Of a stretch of DNA of 64,000 nucleotides, positions 23,578 through 34,134 are shown piece after piece; position 1 is the first letter of the stretch, and each line of letters opens with the position of its first letter. Below the pieces are notes generated by a model. That model did not search any database. It was not told where the DNA came from and saw only the letters and a program-made list of their open reading frames with translations. A program made the translations under genes and the position numbers. Where the stretch lies: the NCBI GenBank assembly GCA_017607445.1, contig JAEVHH010000007.1, positions 1 to 64,000 of the forward strand. The letters run 5' to 3'. The DNA is from Histoplasma ohiense. Taxonomy: Eukaryota > Ascomycota > Eurotiomycetes > Onygenales > Ajellomycetaceae.

Positions 23578-24111
23578 TGTAATGAATGTACTTCAATTAA
23601 CAATTTGATACTATTCTAATTACAGATTATGAATTGATTAAGAAAAGAAAGAGAAAAGAAATCAGAAGAAAGGATTGTACAAAAGAGATTCTTATAGAGA
23701 AAAGTTTGAGATGGAAGAATATCAGAAGCCACTCCACAGTGGAGTGTGGAGCAGAAGAACATTAAGAGATATGCATAAGAATCATTAGAGACTACATAAG
23801 TGCAGAGTGTGAGATGAGGAAATCATTGAGAGCTACATGATAGAATTGTTAGAGACTATATGAGTGTGGAACACAGAGCAGAAGAATATTAGAAGCTACA
23901 TGGAAGAATTGTTAGAGACTACACAAGTGTGGAGCATGGAGTGGAAGAATATTAAGAGCTATGCAGAAGAATCATTAGAAACTATGCAAGTGCAGAGCAC
24001 AGAGTGGAAGAACATTGAGGATTACATGAGATCACAGCAATCAGAAATGAGCGGGTGCAGAAGGGGAGTTGATTGTGTAAGTTGATTACTAATGAGTGCT
24101 AATCTGTCACA
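23578..24111 (-). repeat. Element A3 5' LTR
   Basis: 534 bp, TGTAATGAATGTAC to AATCTGTCACA on the plus strand, same length as the partner at 18035. The two LTRs, identical at insertion, now differ by many C/T and G/A transitions. Confidence 0.92.
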
Positions 24112-24116
24112 ATTCA

Positions 24117-24589
24117 TTTGTTTCTGACTGTTGTGATTTTGTGTAATTCTTGATGTTCTTCTGCTCTGTGCTTTGTATTTGTGTAGTTTCTAATGATTCT
24201 TCTGTGTAGCTCTTAACATTCTTCCACTCTGTGCTCTGCACTTATATAGTTTTTAATGATATCTCTGTGTAGTTTCTAACATTCTTCTGTTCTGTGTTCC
24301 ACACTTGTATAGTCTCTAATGATTCTTCTGCATAGCTTTCAATGATTCCCTCACCCCACAGTCCATACTTGTGTAGTTTCTAACAATTCTTACACATATC
24401 TCTTAATGTTCTTTCACTTCACACTTCACTGTGGAGCAGCTTCTGATATTCTTCCATCTCAAACTTTCCCTTATAAGAACCCTCTTTGTACAACCTTTTC
24501 TTCTGATTTCTTTTCTCTTTCTTTTCTTAATCAATTCGTAATCTGTATTAGAATAGTGCTAGATCGTTAATCAAAGTACGCCTGTTACA
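24117..24589 (+). repeat. Element A2 3' LTR, right piece
   Basis: This resumes the LTR interrupted at 18034 and continues through the tandem units to GTACGCCTGTTACA at 24589. The piece before A3 plus this one equals one 533-bp LTR. No matching target duplication was found, as expected for a rearranged element. Confidence 0.9.
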
Positions 24590-25057
24590 ATTATAAGTTA
24601 ATATTGATAGCTTAGACATTGTTTTTGACTTAGTATATCTAAAAGCTTTGAAGATCTCTTTTCTCTGAGCATTTTCTAGAAAGTTATTCCAACAATCAGT
24701 CTTTGTCTTTTTAATTGTTGAGAAATAATCATTTCTAATATTCTTTAAATACTCAAATGAAACAAGATCTTCTTTTCAATCTTTTTTAACTCTAGCTAAA
24801 TGTCTTCTTTTATTTGAAATCTCATCACTTCATCAAGGCTTAGAGAATTCAGAGACTCTTTTCAATGGAATATATTTCTTTATACTTGAAAGAATAATCT
24901 CAGTGATTAAATTTACTCTGTCTTCAAGCATTTTATCTGTAAGATTTATATCTGATTTCCAATAAAGAGTTTCTCTATTCTCTAATTTCAACTTTTCAAT
25001 CATTCTTTTCATTTCTGTCCACTGAGCTTTTTCAAAGTTGTTGTAAGAAACCCGCAC
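24590..25057 (-). pseudogene. LINE ORF2 fragment (after endonuclease, before RT)
   Basis: Minus-strand reading starts RVSYNNFEKAQW at 25057 and passes through KP**SDEISNKRRHLARVKKD, matching the PWW...RR signature that follows the endonuclease in Tad-type LINEs. The two adjacent stops occupy the two Trp positions, both TGG to TGA. It continues as FLENAQRKEIFKAFRYTKSK. The fragment is cut at both ends and lies against the A2 LTR. Confidence 0.7.
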
Positions 25058-25458
25058 TAAGTTATCAGTGCTAGGCCGAAATTGGCGATTGCTCTAAAGA
25101 TATGACATCGCTGAACATAGCACCGTCAACATTATATCAAGTTTGAAATCAAGGCATTATCTTGCCACTTGCATCATACTACACCATCTACATCATAGCA
25201 AAGTTCAATCTGTTTACAATACTGTGTATATAGATAGCAGCTGGCTCAATCTTCTAGAGGTCAGTGAATCATTCTGTTTTAATTTGACCTCTACATTCTA
25301 CAATATTGATATTAATTCAAATCTCCTCTGATATATTACCATATTATCTTCTACAACTTAATCCTTGCAGAGTCTTAAGAATTTCTTGTGATATAAGCAG
25401 TTAATTCTCATATCACTGCTTACAGTTTGATCTGCTTGATCCCTTATCTCTTCAAGAA
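25058..25458. other. Non-coding stretch before element C, with a small CpG-containing patch
   Basis: At 25049-25125 the sequence keeps several CpGs (CCCGCACT, GGCCGAAATTGGCG, CATCGCTG, CACCGTCAA), unlike its flanks. The rest is AT-rich and may be the leader of element C. I could not identify an LTR or a gene; an open frame at 25143-25331 shows no recognisable content. Confidence 0.4.
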
Positions 25459-27575
25459 TTGAGTATTCTAATCATCATATCTGAGATTGATCCACTCTCA
25501 AATACTTCTCAATCAGCAGTTGTTGAGCTAGCAGCATCTGCAATATCTGTCTCAGCTAATCAGCAGAAAATTCAGCTTGCTGATCCATCTGTCTATTATG
25601 ACAGCAATCTACATGAATACCATATATTCATAAGAGCTCTCAAATGCATATATAAGTTGAACTCAACTCAATATGATATCAATGAAGTCAAGATTGTTTA
25701 TGCTTTGAGATGGCTACAGAAAACAATCAAAACTACTTGAGCTACTAAAAAGAGAGAGCTTGAAAGATTAAATCAATCTTTCTCATGGAAAAACTTTAAG
25801 GAATTCCTGCACAATGACCTGAAGGATGTCTGCAACCACAGCTTTACAGCAGCAATTCACTTTGAAGAATTAAAGCATCCACTGAATCAACCAGTTCAAC
25901 AATTTGCCTTCAGATTTAATGAGATTCGCAATGATCTAGCAATCAATATAAAAGAACTATTTGCTCAATTATTCTTTGCTAAATTACCATCAGCAATACA
26001 AGATCAAATTCAAACTCATCATAATTCTTCTATCAATCAAGCCAAATTGATTGCACTAGTTGCTTGAATTCAAGCTGTTAATAGAAGTCATGCTAGAAGG
26101 AGTAACAACAAACAAAAATCCTCTTCACAAAATAGATATCAGAAGAGTGATGACAAATGCAGAACCAAGTGATTCTCTGACAGCTCTTTTTCAAAGACTC
26201 AACAGAATCTAATCTCAGTTGAAAAGCTTATTATAGAGAAACATCAACATCACATGAATAATAATCTTTGTCTATTCTGTGAGAAGGCAGATCATCTTCT
26301 TAAGAATTGTAATAAGAAAGAAAAATGAACTCAAACCACAGACAAACTGAAACCCACATCTGTGATAGCTCATATCACTGAAACTCAGAATGATGAGAAG
26401 TGACTAGATGATAGATTTCATATGTACATCACTATTCAACTAAACATCTCTAATGATTCTGAGCTGATTTGATGCCTAGTCAATTCTGAAGCAGATTTCA
26501 ATTATATCTCTCATACTTACACTACTTCTAAAGAATGGAAACAGATTGGACCACCATCTCAAGTGCAATATTCTGATGAACAATGAGAATATCAATATGA
26601 CATCATTAATGCTACTCATAGAGCCACTGATGAGCTAGATGAAACTCAAGCAAGCAAACTTAGCTTTCATTCTGTTAATCTAGCAGATGAAGATCTTTAT
26701 CTAGATCTTCCATGATTACAAACAGTCAATTCTTTAATCAATTGAAAAGCATTATCATGGTGATATTGAATCAGAGATACTAGGATTGAAATAACAGAAT
26801 CAGAAGAATTTATCCATTCTATACAAGAAACATCTACAACATCACTCTACTTTTGAGACAGCAATATCAAATCTTCTTTGAAATGACTATATTCTATTAA
26901 CAAAACTACTTTATCTCAAAATCTACAAGATCTCTTAACTGAATTTAAAGATATCTTTTCTGCTGAAGCAGCAGCCAAGTTGAATGAGAACCCCATCATA
27001 TCACATCATATTCAATTGCAAGATGAAAAGAAACCCTCTTATGAACCTTTATACAACCTCTTGATAGCAGAACTAGATGTCTTACACAAATATCTAGAAG
27101 AAATGCTGTCACAGCAGTGAATTCATTCTACAAAGAGCCCTGCTGCTGTGTCTATTGTATTCACAAAGAAAAAGGATGGAACTCTACACCTTTGCATAGA
27201 TTATTGAGGCCTTAACAAGATAACTATAAAGAATCAATATCCAATCCCTCACATTGAAGAAATGTTAGATTGATTACAGAGCACTATCATCTTCTCTAAA
27301 ATAGATCTCCAAGATGCCTACTATCACATACAAATAGCAGAAGAAGATGAATGGAAAACAGCATTTCAAACTCAATACAGCAGCTACAAATTCTGAGTTA
27401 TGTCTATGAAGCTCTGTAATGCTTCTGCTACATTTCAATCTTATATTAATGAAGTGCTGAAAGGCCTAGTTGATATCTGTTGCATTGTTTACCTTGATGA
27501 CATTCTTATCTATTCCCAAAATACCAAAGACCATACAAAACACCTCCAATTAATCTTCAAATGCTTATGAATAGA
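25459..27575 (+). pseudogene. Gypsy element C, gag-pol fused in one frame, truncated in RT
   Basis: A third gypsy family. One frame (stops ignored) runs from ATG 25459: capsid-like region, a CCHC knuckle CLFCEKADHLLKNC at about 26273-26314, a protease motif DSEADF-like (NSEADFNYIS, first Asp and Gly altered), and RT with LCIDY*GLNK, FSKIDLQDAYYHIQI and intact VYLDDILIYS at about 27485. It stops at about 27575 where a different repeat begins. RNase H, integrase and LTRs are absent. TGA is the predominant internal stop, for example in place of Arg or Trp. Confidence 0.82.
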
Positions 27576-27740
27576 CTGGCTGTGTGACCATGCATGGGAC
27601 TGGGACTAAATATTTCGCCAGTCCCATTATCAAATTTCTTAGTCCTGGTCCCATATAGTGTTTATTAAATTAGTCACTTTACACTGTTTATATTATAAAT
27701 CTAGTCCCAGGTCATGTTCTTCTTATAAATTACTGATTCT

Positions 27741-27785
27741 GGTCCCATTTGGTCCCATTTTAACAAAATGGGACCAAATGGGACC
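27741..27785. other. Perfect 21-bp hairpin
   Basis: Two GGTCCCATTT units followed by T, a 3-base AAC loop, and the exact reverse complement (AAAATGGGACC then AAATGGGACC). 42 of 45 bases are paired. It sits in the unclassified repeat element. Confidence 0.9.
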
Positions 27786-27896
27786 ATGATTTACCCTATA
27801 TAGATGATATAATGCTATGAGCGTTACCAAAAATCATTACCTATCAAAAGAAGTTTAGTGTATTTATGCTCTAGTTCTATTTTGAACTAGTAATGA

Positions 27897-28480
27897 TAGT
27901 GATAGATAGATTCGCCGCGGTAGATAGGTTGGCAGCGATAGATTAGCAGCGATAGATTAGCAGCGATAGATTAGCAGCGATAGATTAGCAGCGATAGATT
28001 AGCAGCGATAGATAGATTGGCAGTGATAGATAGGTTGGCAGCGATAGATTAGCAGTGATAGATAGCTTAGTAGTGAGGGATAGCTTAGCAGCGAGGGATA
28101 GCTTAGCAGCGAGGGATAGATTGGCAGCGGCGATAGATTAGCAGCGAAAGATAGATTGGCAGCGGCGATAGATTAGCAGCGAAAGATAGATTGGCAGCGG
28201 CGATAGATTAGCAGCGAAAGATAGATTGGCAGCGGCGATAGATTAGCAGCGAAAGATAGATTGGCAGCGATAGATAGATTGACAGCAGCGATAGATTAGC
28301 AGCAATAGATAGATTGGCAGTGGTAGATAAATTGGCAGCGATAGATAGGTTGGCAGCGATAGATAGGTTGGCAGCGATAGCTTAGCAGCGAGGGATAGCT
28401 TGCAGCAATAGAGAGGTTGGCAGCGATAGCTTAGCAGCGAGGGATAGCTTAGCAGCAATAGATTGGTTGACAGCACTAGA
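27897..28480. repeat. Minisatellite based on GATAGATTAGCAGC
   Basis: 14-bp units (GATAGATTAGCAGC) repeated in series at about 27940-28010 are followed by about four copies of a 35-bp unit (GATAGATTGGCAGCGGCGAT plus AGATTAGCAGCGAAA) at 28118-28270, then mixed variants. Many CpGs survive although the flanks are heavily depleted. The minus-strand Leu/Pro/Tyr-repeat open frame is a by-product. Confidence 0.92.
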
Positions 28481-28795
28481 TAGGGGTGATATCTCCACCA
28501 ATCATATCATCAGATTGATATCTAAGATATGTATTATATAATCATCAGAATGGGACCAAACCTCAGTCAAAATCATAGTCAGTCCCAGGTCATGTTCTTA
28601 TTTTTGATAGTCAGTCACTTTACATGAAATATTAAGATTTATTAGTCCCATTTCACTCATGTTCTAATAATTCTAGTCACTTTACACTCCCATTCTGATC
28701 CTGGTCCCACTGAAAATCACACCAAGAAATGGACTGGGACCAAACCAAACCAAATCAAACATGAAATTCATGATCCCATTGACCAGCCTAAGAAT

Positions 28796-30090
28796 ACTGA
28801 GCTCTCATCAGCAATGATAGCTCTGAAGAAGATCAAAATGCATTTCACAACAAGGCTTCAGATAATAAATGAGAGACACTCACTGATTTCATGAATAGCT
28901 CTCTCAATGATCACACATGAAAGAGGAACTGAAACTCAGCAGCATCTGAAGATTAAGATTCAGAGATTGAAGACACTGCTGTCTGCAGTCAATAAATTCA
29001 CACTTATCATTTCACACTACTCAGAGAAATGCAGAACAGGTCTCACAGAAGATATAGACAAAAATAATACTACTCAGATATTCAAGAAATAATGAAAAAG
29101 TCAATCTTCAACAGATCTATATATTTTCTCAGATGAATCAGAATAGATTTTTGACAACAGCAGATGAATGAGTTATGACTTTATAATTTATCAGAGAAAT
29201 AAACAACTGATCAGCTTCTCAGCTGCACTGAATTCTATATTATATATCTTCAACACTGAAACAGTTGATATCTGTCATATATTAAAGTGTGTGGTGAAGC
29301 TTCTACTCTGTGCTATAGATGACAGTATCAATTCTCAAATCTGATTCTGTTTTGACAATATCTCAATCATCTGAGATATACAGAACAGTGCAGTGATCTT
29401 CTTGAACTGAGTCTACAGTCACTGTCATAAGCTTCTCAGACAACATAATATGAGTCTGAAATGAGCCTCTGAGTATATGAAAATAGAGAATAATGAGAAA
29501 GTAGATTGTCTGACTAAGCAGATGATCTCATCTACTACAGTCTCAGTCTATAAATTCAAGATTATACTCACAGTCAGTGAGATCTACACAGTAACTAAAT
29601 AGCTCAGTCAAGAAACAGAGTGAGAGTGATGAAGCAGAGTCTGTGAAAAGCTTTCTGACTGATATCAGAGCTGAAGATTCAGCAGATCAACTGTGAAATA
29701 TCAAATAAAGATCTCTTCAGAGCTCATTATATCACAGTATACTCTTTATCACTGATTTGTGCTTCACTTTTCTTATAAGAACTTCTTCTGATATCACAGA
29801 TGCTTTCAGCATGCAGATGTGAGGCTTATCTGTATTTATAAACACAACAAGAACTCAGAACATTTAATACTCTGTCAACACTCACAGAGATACTTTTCTC
29901 ACTGACTCAAAAAATCAGCAGTACAGTCATACAATCAAACAACAGCTGTTGTCTATCTAGAGTCTCTGATTTCTACAGATTTTATAGAACTGCTTGACTG
30001 CATGCAGTTCTACACACAGCACTGTATAAGATAATACAGCTGTTTGAGTATACACTGTCTGACAGCCTCTCACAGCAGTTCCAAGTCTAT
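28796..30090 (+). pseudogene. LINE ORF2 3' part (RT tail, RNase H, C-terminal region)
   Basis: Plus-strand frames give an RT C-terminal segment (TTRLQIINERHSL, about 28850). RNase H-like sequence follows at 29140-29560, with FCFDNISII and, in the place of the WxxGHxxIxGNExAD block, WASEYMKIENNEKVDCLTKQ once one TGA is read as Trp. A weak C-terminal tail leads to about 30090. The order matches Tad-type LINEs. RT core and endonuclease are missing here. Stops abound. Confidence 0.6.
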
Positions 30091-30370
30091 ACAGATGGTA
30101 TAGATAGCACAATATTCAGTACAACTGATTCAATCAGTACAATAGATTCAATCAATGCAATTGATATAAACAGTACAATCAGTTCAATCAGTACAATCAG
30201 CTCAATTGATTCAATCAGCACAAACAGTACAATCAATTCAATCAGTTCAATTGATACAAACAGTACAAATGATACAATTGATACAATCAGTTCAATTGAT
30301 TCAATTGATTCAACTGATGTAAATAGTTCAATCAGTATGATTGACTCATCTGTCTCAACTAGCTGTGGTG
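30091..30370. repeat. 9-bp minisatellite (TCAATCAGT/TCAATTGAT)
   Basis: Degenerate 9-bp units such as CAATCAGTT, CAATTGATT and CAAACAGTA repeat for about 270 bp immediately after the LINE coding remnant. The minus-strand open frame (Ile/Glu/Leu/Val repeats) is a by-product of a period divisible by three. It may be the 3' end of the LINE. Confidence 0.8.
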
Positions 30371-30968
30371 TAATCAGTACAGTCTGCATGCTGACTCAGT
30401 TGTACTCTCTTCTCTCTCTTCCTCTGAGCTTGTGTCAGATCATATGACTGTAAGATGTTACAGATGACACAGTCTTTTCTTCACTCTTTTCTTTATTTTT
30501 TTTTTCAGAATACTTACTTTTTCTCTTTTCTTTTATCTGTCTCATCTATTTTTCTTCTATTGTTAGAAGCACAGACAGTTCTCAGATCAATTGAGAGAGT
30601 TATCTCTCTTCATTCACTATAAAATCTTTCAGATATGACAGCAGCAGTCCCCTCAGAAACCACACTATAGCCTCATTATGAATGGTCATACATTGAGTTA
30701 GAAGTGAATGTGCAGCTCAGAAAAATCCTTTTCAATGAGCTGAGTCTTCTCAAGAGTTGCTATCTGAATTCTGTTTTCTCTCTCTCTGTGTATATAGAAA
30801 TCTCTTCAGTATAGCATATTTTCATACCCTTCAGAAGGCTTCTGAAATACAAGTGCTGCTCATGTTTTCTCTGAGATGTTAAATCAATACAAACAAACAA
30901 ATAAATGACTCAGTTATGATTAGCACTGAAGTATTTTGTCTATTTTCTCTTTGCTTCTTATTGTTCAG
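30371..30968. other. AT-rich repeat remnant, not identified
   Basis: No convincing gene. A plus-strand frame from ATG 30637 (MTAAVPSETTL) is soon closed and shows no domain. The stretch joins the minisatellite to the LINE ORF1 remnant and is probably eroded transposon sequence. Confidence 0.4.
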
Positions 30969-31496
30969 TCAAATTGGCAGCTTTTTTAATTTGATTGAAT
31001 TGAAATCTTCAATTTTATGCTGAAGTTGAATCAGTCCATCATCATGATTGAAGATTGCTGTAGATATGTTATGGAAAACAAACTTGCTCCATTTCTCATT
31101 TTTTTCCACTGAAATCTCGGTTTTTAAAAGAGATTTTACTATGGGGGTCCAGATCTGTTGATTTTGAATCAGAAAATCAGAATTGAACTCAGACATGGTA
31201 GTGAGAATTATTGAATTTCCAAGAAAAGAGCTTTCAACTGAAGCTACAACTGATCTGTGTAGTTCAGATTCAAAGACAGAGTTTAATGCATGATTTATCT
31301 TATTTCTCATTTGAAAAATAAGACTTGCATTTGATAGCATCTTTTTCTCAAAGACTTCTTTGTTAAAGATTTTAACAATTAGTCTTTGAGCTTTTGACTG
31401 AAGAAGTCTCTCATTTTTTAGCTCTTTTCTTGATTTTTCTGAACTCAATGTATTCAGAGAATCAGCAGATTTTGAATTCTGAGTATATCTTTTTTT
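30969..31496 (-). pseudogene. LINE ORF1-like fragment inserted in Helitron 1
   Basis: An open minus-strand frame of about 176 codons. Segments such as RSVVASVESSFLGNSIILTT and LLIQNQQIWTPIVKSLL-like sequence resemble the ORF1 (RNA-binding protein) of Tad/CgT-type LINEs, where they precede the zinc knuckles. Its start coincides with the point where Helitron 1 stops matching Helitron 2 (31496/31497), so it appears inserted there. Assignment is by pattern memory only. No zinc knuckle remains. Confidence 0.45.
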
Positions 31497-31499
31497 CAA

Positions 31500-31741
31500 A
31501 AATACTGAAATGATATTGAACTATCAGTAGTCAGATAATCAAAATGTAAATTCTGTTTGTATTTAAGAGATATAAATATCAGAGCAGAGTTGTAGTTCTG
31601 AATATATCTATAAAAATACTTCATATTAACTGTATCATTATTAAACAGCTTATATAGCTCTGATGAAGATTCTCTAATAAATGACAGTCTCACAGCATCT
31701 CTTATACAATATATAAAAAACACTGAAAGAGTTTTTGACAA
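31500..31741 (-). pseudogene. Helitron 1 Rep/helicase N-terminal fragment
   Basis: Minus-strand open frame with SSELYKLFNNDTVNMKYF and YIQNYNSALIFISLKYKQ, resembling the conserved start of fungal Helitron transposases (PELxxLxxxxxxxxxFxxxIRxYNSALAFxSLGxx). The HUH nuclease and helicase domains would lie further 3' but are absent. The homologous stretch in Helitron 2 is 58450-58640. The protein would act in rolling-circle transposition; this piece is inactive. Confidence 0.6.
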
Positions 31742-32147
31742 TTTATATATATATTCATCAATTCAATACTTAGCTCTGCAGACAGAGAAGTAGATATTCA
31801 TTTAGTCAAAATTAAATGATTGACAGCAATAAATATAGAAGCAGAAGCTGCAGAGACTAGATTAACAACTGTAAATAATTGAAGAATTAACAACTGATTC
31901 AAAGATAGTTGAGCTGATTCAAATATTGAGATTATCAAAAGCTGACTGAATCAGTGAATTTGTATATATATAATCAACAGACTCATCTGCTGCAGAAACT
32001 GCAGCAGTAGCTGTCAAATAACAGCATTTAACATCACAGATACATTCATAATTAAAAGTTCAACAGTCAGTGCAGATCTTGAAAATACAAATAACAGTAT
32101 AAAATAGATGAGACAGATAGTTTTCATAATATACATCACAGTGTGAC

Positions 32148-32744
32148 TGTGATGGGTTAGCATTCATTAGTAATTAACTTATGCAATCAACTCCCCTTCT
32201 GCACCTGCTTGTTTCTGGCTGTTGTCACCTTGTGTAACTCTTGATGTTCTTCCACTCCATGCTCTGTGCTTGTGTAGTTTCTAATGATTCTTCTGCATAG
32301 CTCTTAATGTTCTTCTGTTCCATGCTCTGCACTTATATAGTCTCTAATGATTCTTTCATGTAGCTTCTTACATTCTTCCACTCTGTGTTCTGTGCTTATA
32401 TAGTCTCTAACAATTCTTCCACATAGCTTCTTACATTCTTCTGCTCTGTGTTCAACACTCATATAGTCTCTAATGATTCTTCTGCATAGTTCTCAACAAT
32501 TCCTCTGCCCCACATTCTGCACTCATATAGCTTCTAATGATTCTTACATGTACCTCTTAATGTTCTTTCACTCTGCACTCCACTGTGAAGCAGCTTCTGA
32601 TATTCTTCCACTCTGAATTTTCCTCTATAAGAACCCTCTTTGTACAATCTTTTCTTCTGATTTCTTTTCTCTTTCTTTTCTTAATCAATTTGTAATCTGT
32701 AATTAGAATAGTATCAAATCATTAATTGAAGTACATCTGTTACA
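32148..32744 (+). repeat. Element A4 5' LTR
   Basis: 597 bp, TGTGATGGGTTAGCATTC to ACATCTGTTACA. It contains one more 63-bp tandem unit than the 533/534-bp form. It is followed by ATTATGAATTGATTCTTCTG, with no standard TGG-initial primer-binding site. Confidence 0.94.
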
Positions 32745-33120
32745 TTATGAATTGATTCTTCTGTGTTTAAGATCTGAGTGTCTTGTTATTAGTTCTTACA
32801 TCTGAGTGCATCATTATCAGTTCTTACACTCAAGTGTGTTGTTTACAGATCTGAGTGTCTAGTCATTACAAGAGATCTCTCATGAGTCTGAGTGCTCTTA
32901 TTGTTAGTTATACAGACTGTCATATCTAAGCATTCAAAACACAATCAACTGTGTTCTATAAGGTCTGAGTGTCTATGAACTGTAATGTTGTGAATAGCAT
33001 TCACAAAGAAGCTTGATCAAGCTTAGCACTGCAACACTGTGAATAGTGTCTGTGAGAGAACTGAGTGTCTACAAGTATTTCTTTTCTTTTTTTTATTATT
33101 ACATATTCTTAGACATCAAA
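32745..33120 (+). other. Element A4 leader with tandem repeats
   Basis: Approximately 30-bp repeats of GATCTGAGTGTCT...AGTTCTTACA at 32770-32870, an AAGCTTGATCAAGCTT palindrome at about 33011-33026, and a T-rich stretch before the gag ATG. The same layout is seen in A3, A5 and A6. Confidence 0.7.
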
Positions 33121-34134
33121 ATGAACTATGAACAATTCTATGAACACCCACTGCATCCAAATGTGGTGGATGATAACTTAGATCTACAAAGCATCCTTCA
33201 GCAGCAGATGCTACAGATGACTGAATTGCAATGATGATTTGCTGAGATGAGCACTTTCACATTCACTGTTTCTTCTACACCCACATCTCACAAAAAGCCT
33301 CCAAGAGAGAAGCTCTCAATCCTCAACAAATATGAGAGAGATCTAGCACTCTACCTCATGTGGAAGTTGAAAGTGAATGTCAAATTGAACATTGATGAAT
33401 GAGCAATAGGCTCACTATTCAATCAGATGTGGTATATTCATAGCAGATTGAATGACAATGTGTTAGCAAAATTTCAATTCTGAATGAATCATTGTCAGAA
33501 TCATCAGTGTACATCAGAGCTAGTCTTCTGACAACTCAACTCTCTCTTCCTCAATTCTACACTTCAAGTCAAGATATTGAACTGGCTAAATCAAACTCAT
33601 CAGATGAATGTTGTATTGACAACTTATCTTTCTGAATTCAATCACAAGCTTCTAGAAGCAGGTGGGCAGAACTGAGATGATGTCATCAAGATCAACATGT
33701 TGTTCAAGAACTTGAACTTTCAGTTGCATAACTGAAGTGTAGAGTGTTTGAAGTTCTCAATATACAATGAATTCTGTGCTGATCTTCATCTGTTGAACAA
33801 TGATCTGTCTCAGTTCTGTGTGCTTCAAAATCACAGAGGATTTCACTGAACAAATGTATATATCTTGAACTGCTCTGCAGTGCCCCTCATCTCTGAATCA
33901 GAATCAATGAACTGGGTCTCACATGTGAACACAAGCCACTCAAGAGTCTCTAATGTCTCAGAGAAGAATGCTGTTGACTGAATTGTCAGAAAAGTCTGCA
34001 TACACTGCAACAAGTCAGAGCACTTTGCAAATCAATGTTCAAATGTGATTGCTCTGAGTAAACCCCCCACACACATGAATGCTGTGTTGTCTGTGAATAG
34101 ACAAGAACAGAGAAAAGATGAGCTCTTGCTCTAA
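33121..34134 (+). pseudogene. gag: Element A4 gag
   Basis: A 1014-bp frame, ATG 33121 (MNYEQFYEHPLHPN) to TAA 34132-34134, with internal TGA codons. It contains a Gln-rich segment (SILQQQMLQMTELQ), a capsid region and a CCHC knuckle CIHCNKSEHFANQC near 33998-34040. Length and stop are the same in A3, A5 and A6. The upstream open frame starting 33046 only extends into the leader; 33121 is the conserved start. Confidence 0.9.

Larger units (their letters stand above)
18035..24111 (-). mobile_element. Gypsy element A, complete copy A3
   Basis: A 6077-bp minus-strand element has 534-bp LTRs at both ends and a 5-bp target duplication ATTCA (18030-18034 and 24112-24116) within the A2 LTR. Reading right to left: 5' LTR, leader, gag, pol, 3' LTR. 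CpG is retained near the left end of the left LTR (TGTAACGGGCGTAC, GATTAACG), which helps define the ancestral sequence. Its frames carry stops. Confidence 0.95.
6686..24589 (+). mobile_element. Gypsy element A, copy A2, 5'-truncated and split by three insertions
   Basis: Plus-strand family A sequence starts abruptly after the protease and runs through RT, RNase H, integrase and chromodomain into a 3' LTR. It is interrupted by a 600-bp retroposon at 7131-7730, by element B at 9401-16862 (GAAAT duplicated at 9396-9400 and 16863-16867), and by A3 inside the 3' LTR (ATTCA duplicated at 18030-18034 and 24112-24116). Removing these restores collinearity with intact copies such as A4. It is therefore older than all three insertions. 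Confidence 0.85.
27576..28795. mobile_element. Unclassified repeat element with TAGRCTGG ends and an internal minisatellite
   Basis: The segment between gypsy C and a LINE begins TAGACTGGCTGTG and ends GACCAGCCTA, giving short inverted ends TAGACTGG/TAGGCTGG. Both flanks of the interior carry AGTCCCATTT or GGTCCCA strings in opposite orientations, and an almost perfect hairpin lies at 27741-27785. There is no coding. Short inverted ends suggest a non-autonomous DNA transposon, perhaps hAT-like, but no 8-bp target duplication is visible because the two flanks belong to different elements. Confidence 0.45.

Noticed and set aside
28243..28476. Leu/Pro/Tyr-repeat open frame on the minus strand
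   Set aside because: By-product of the GATAGATTAGCAGC minisatellite.
27897..28480. CRISPR-like array
   Set aside because: Units are contiguous without unique spacers and the host is eukaryotic; it is a minisatellite.
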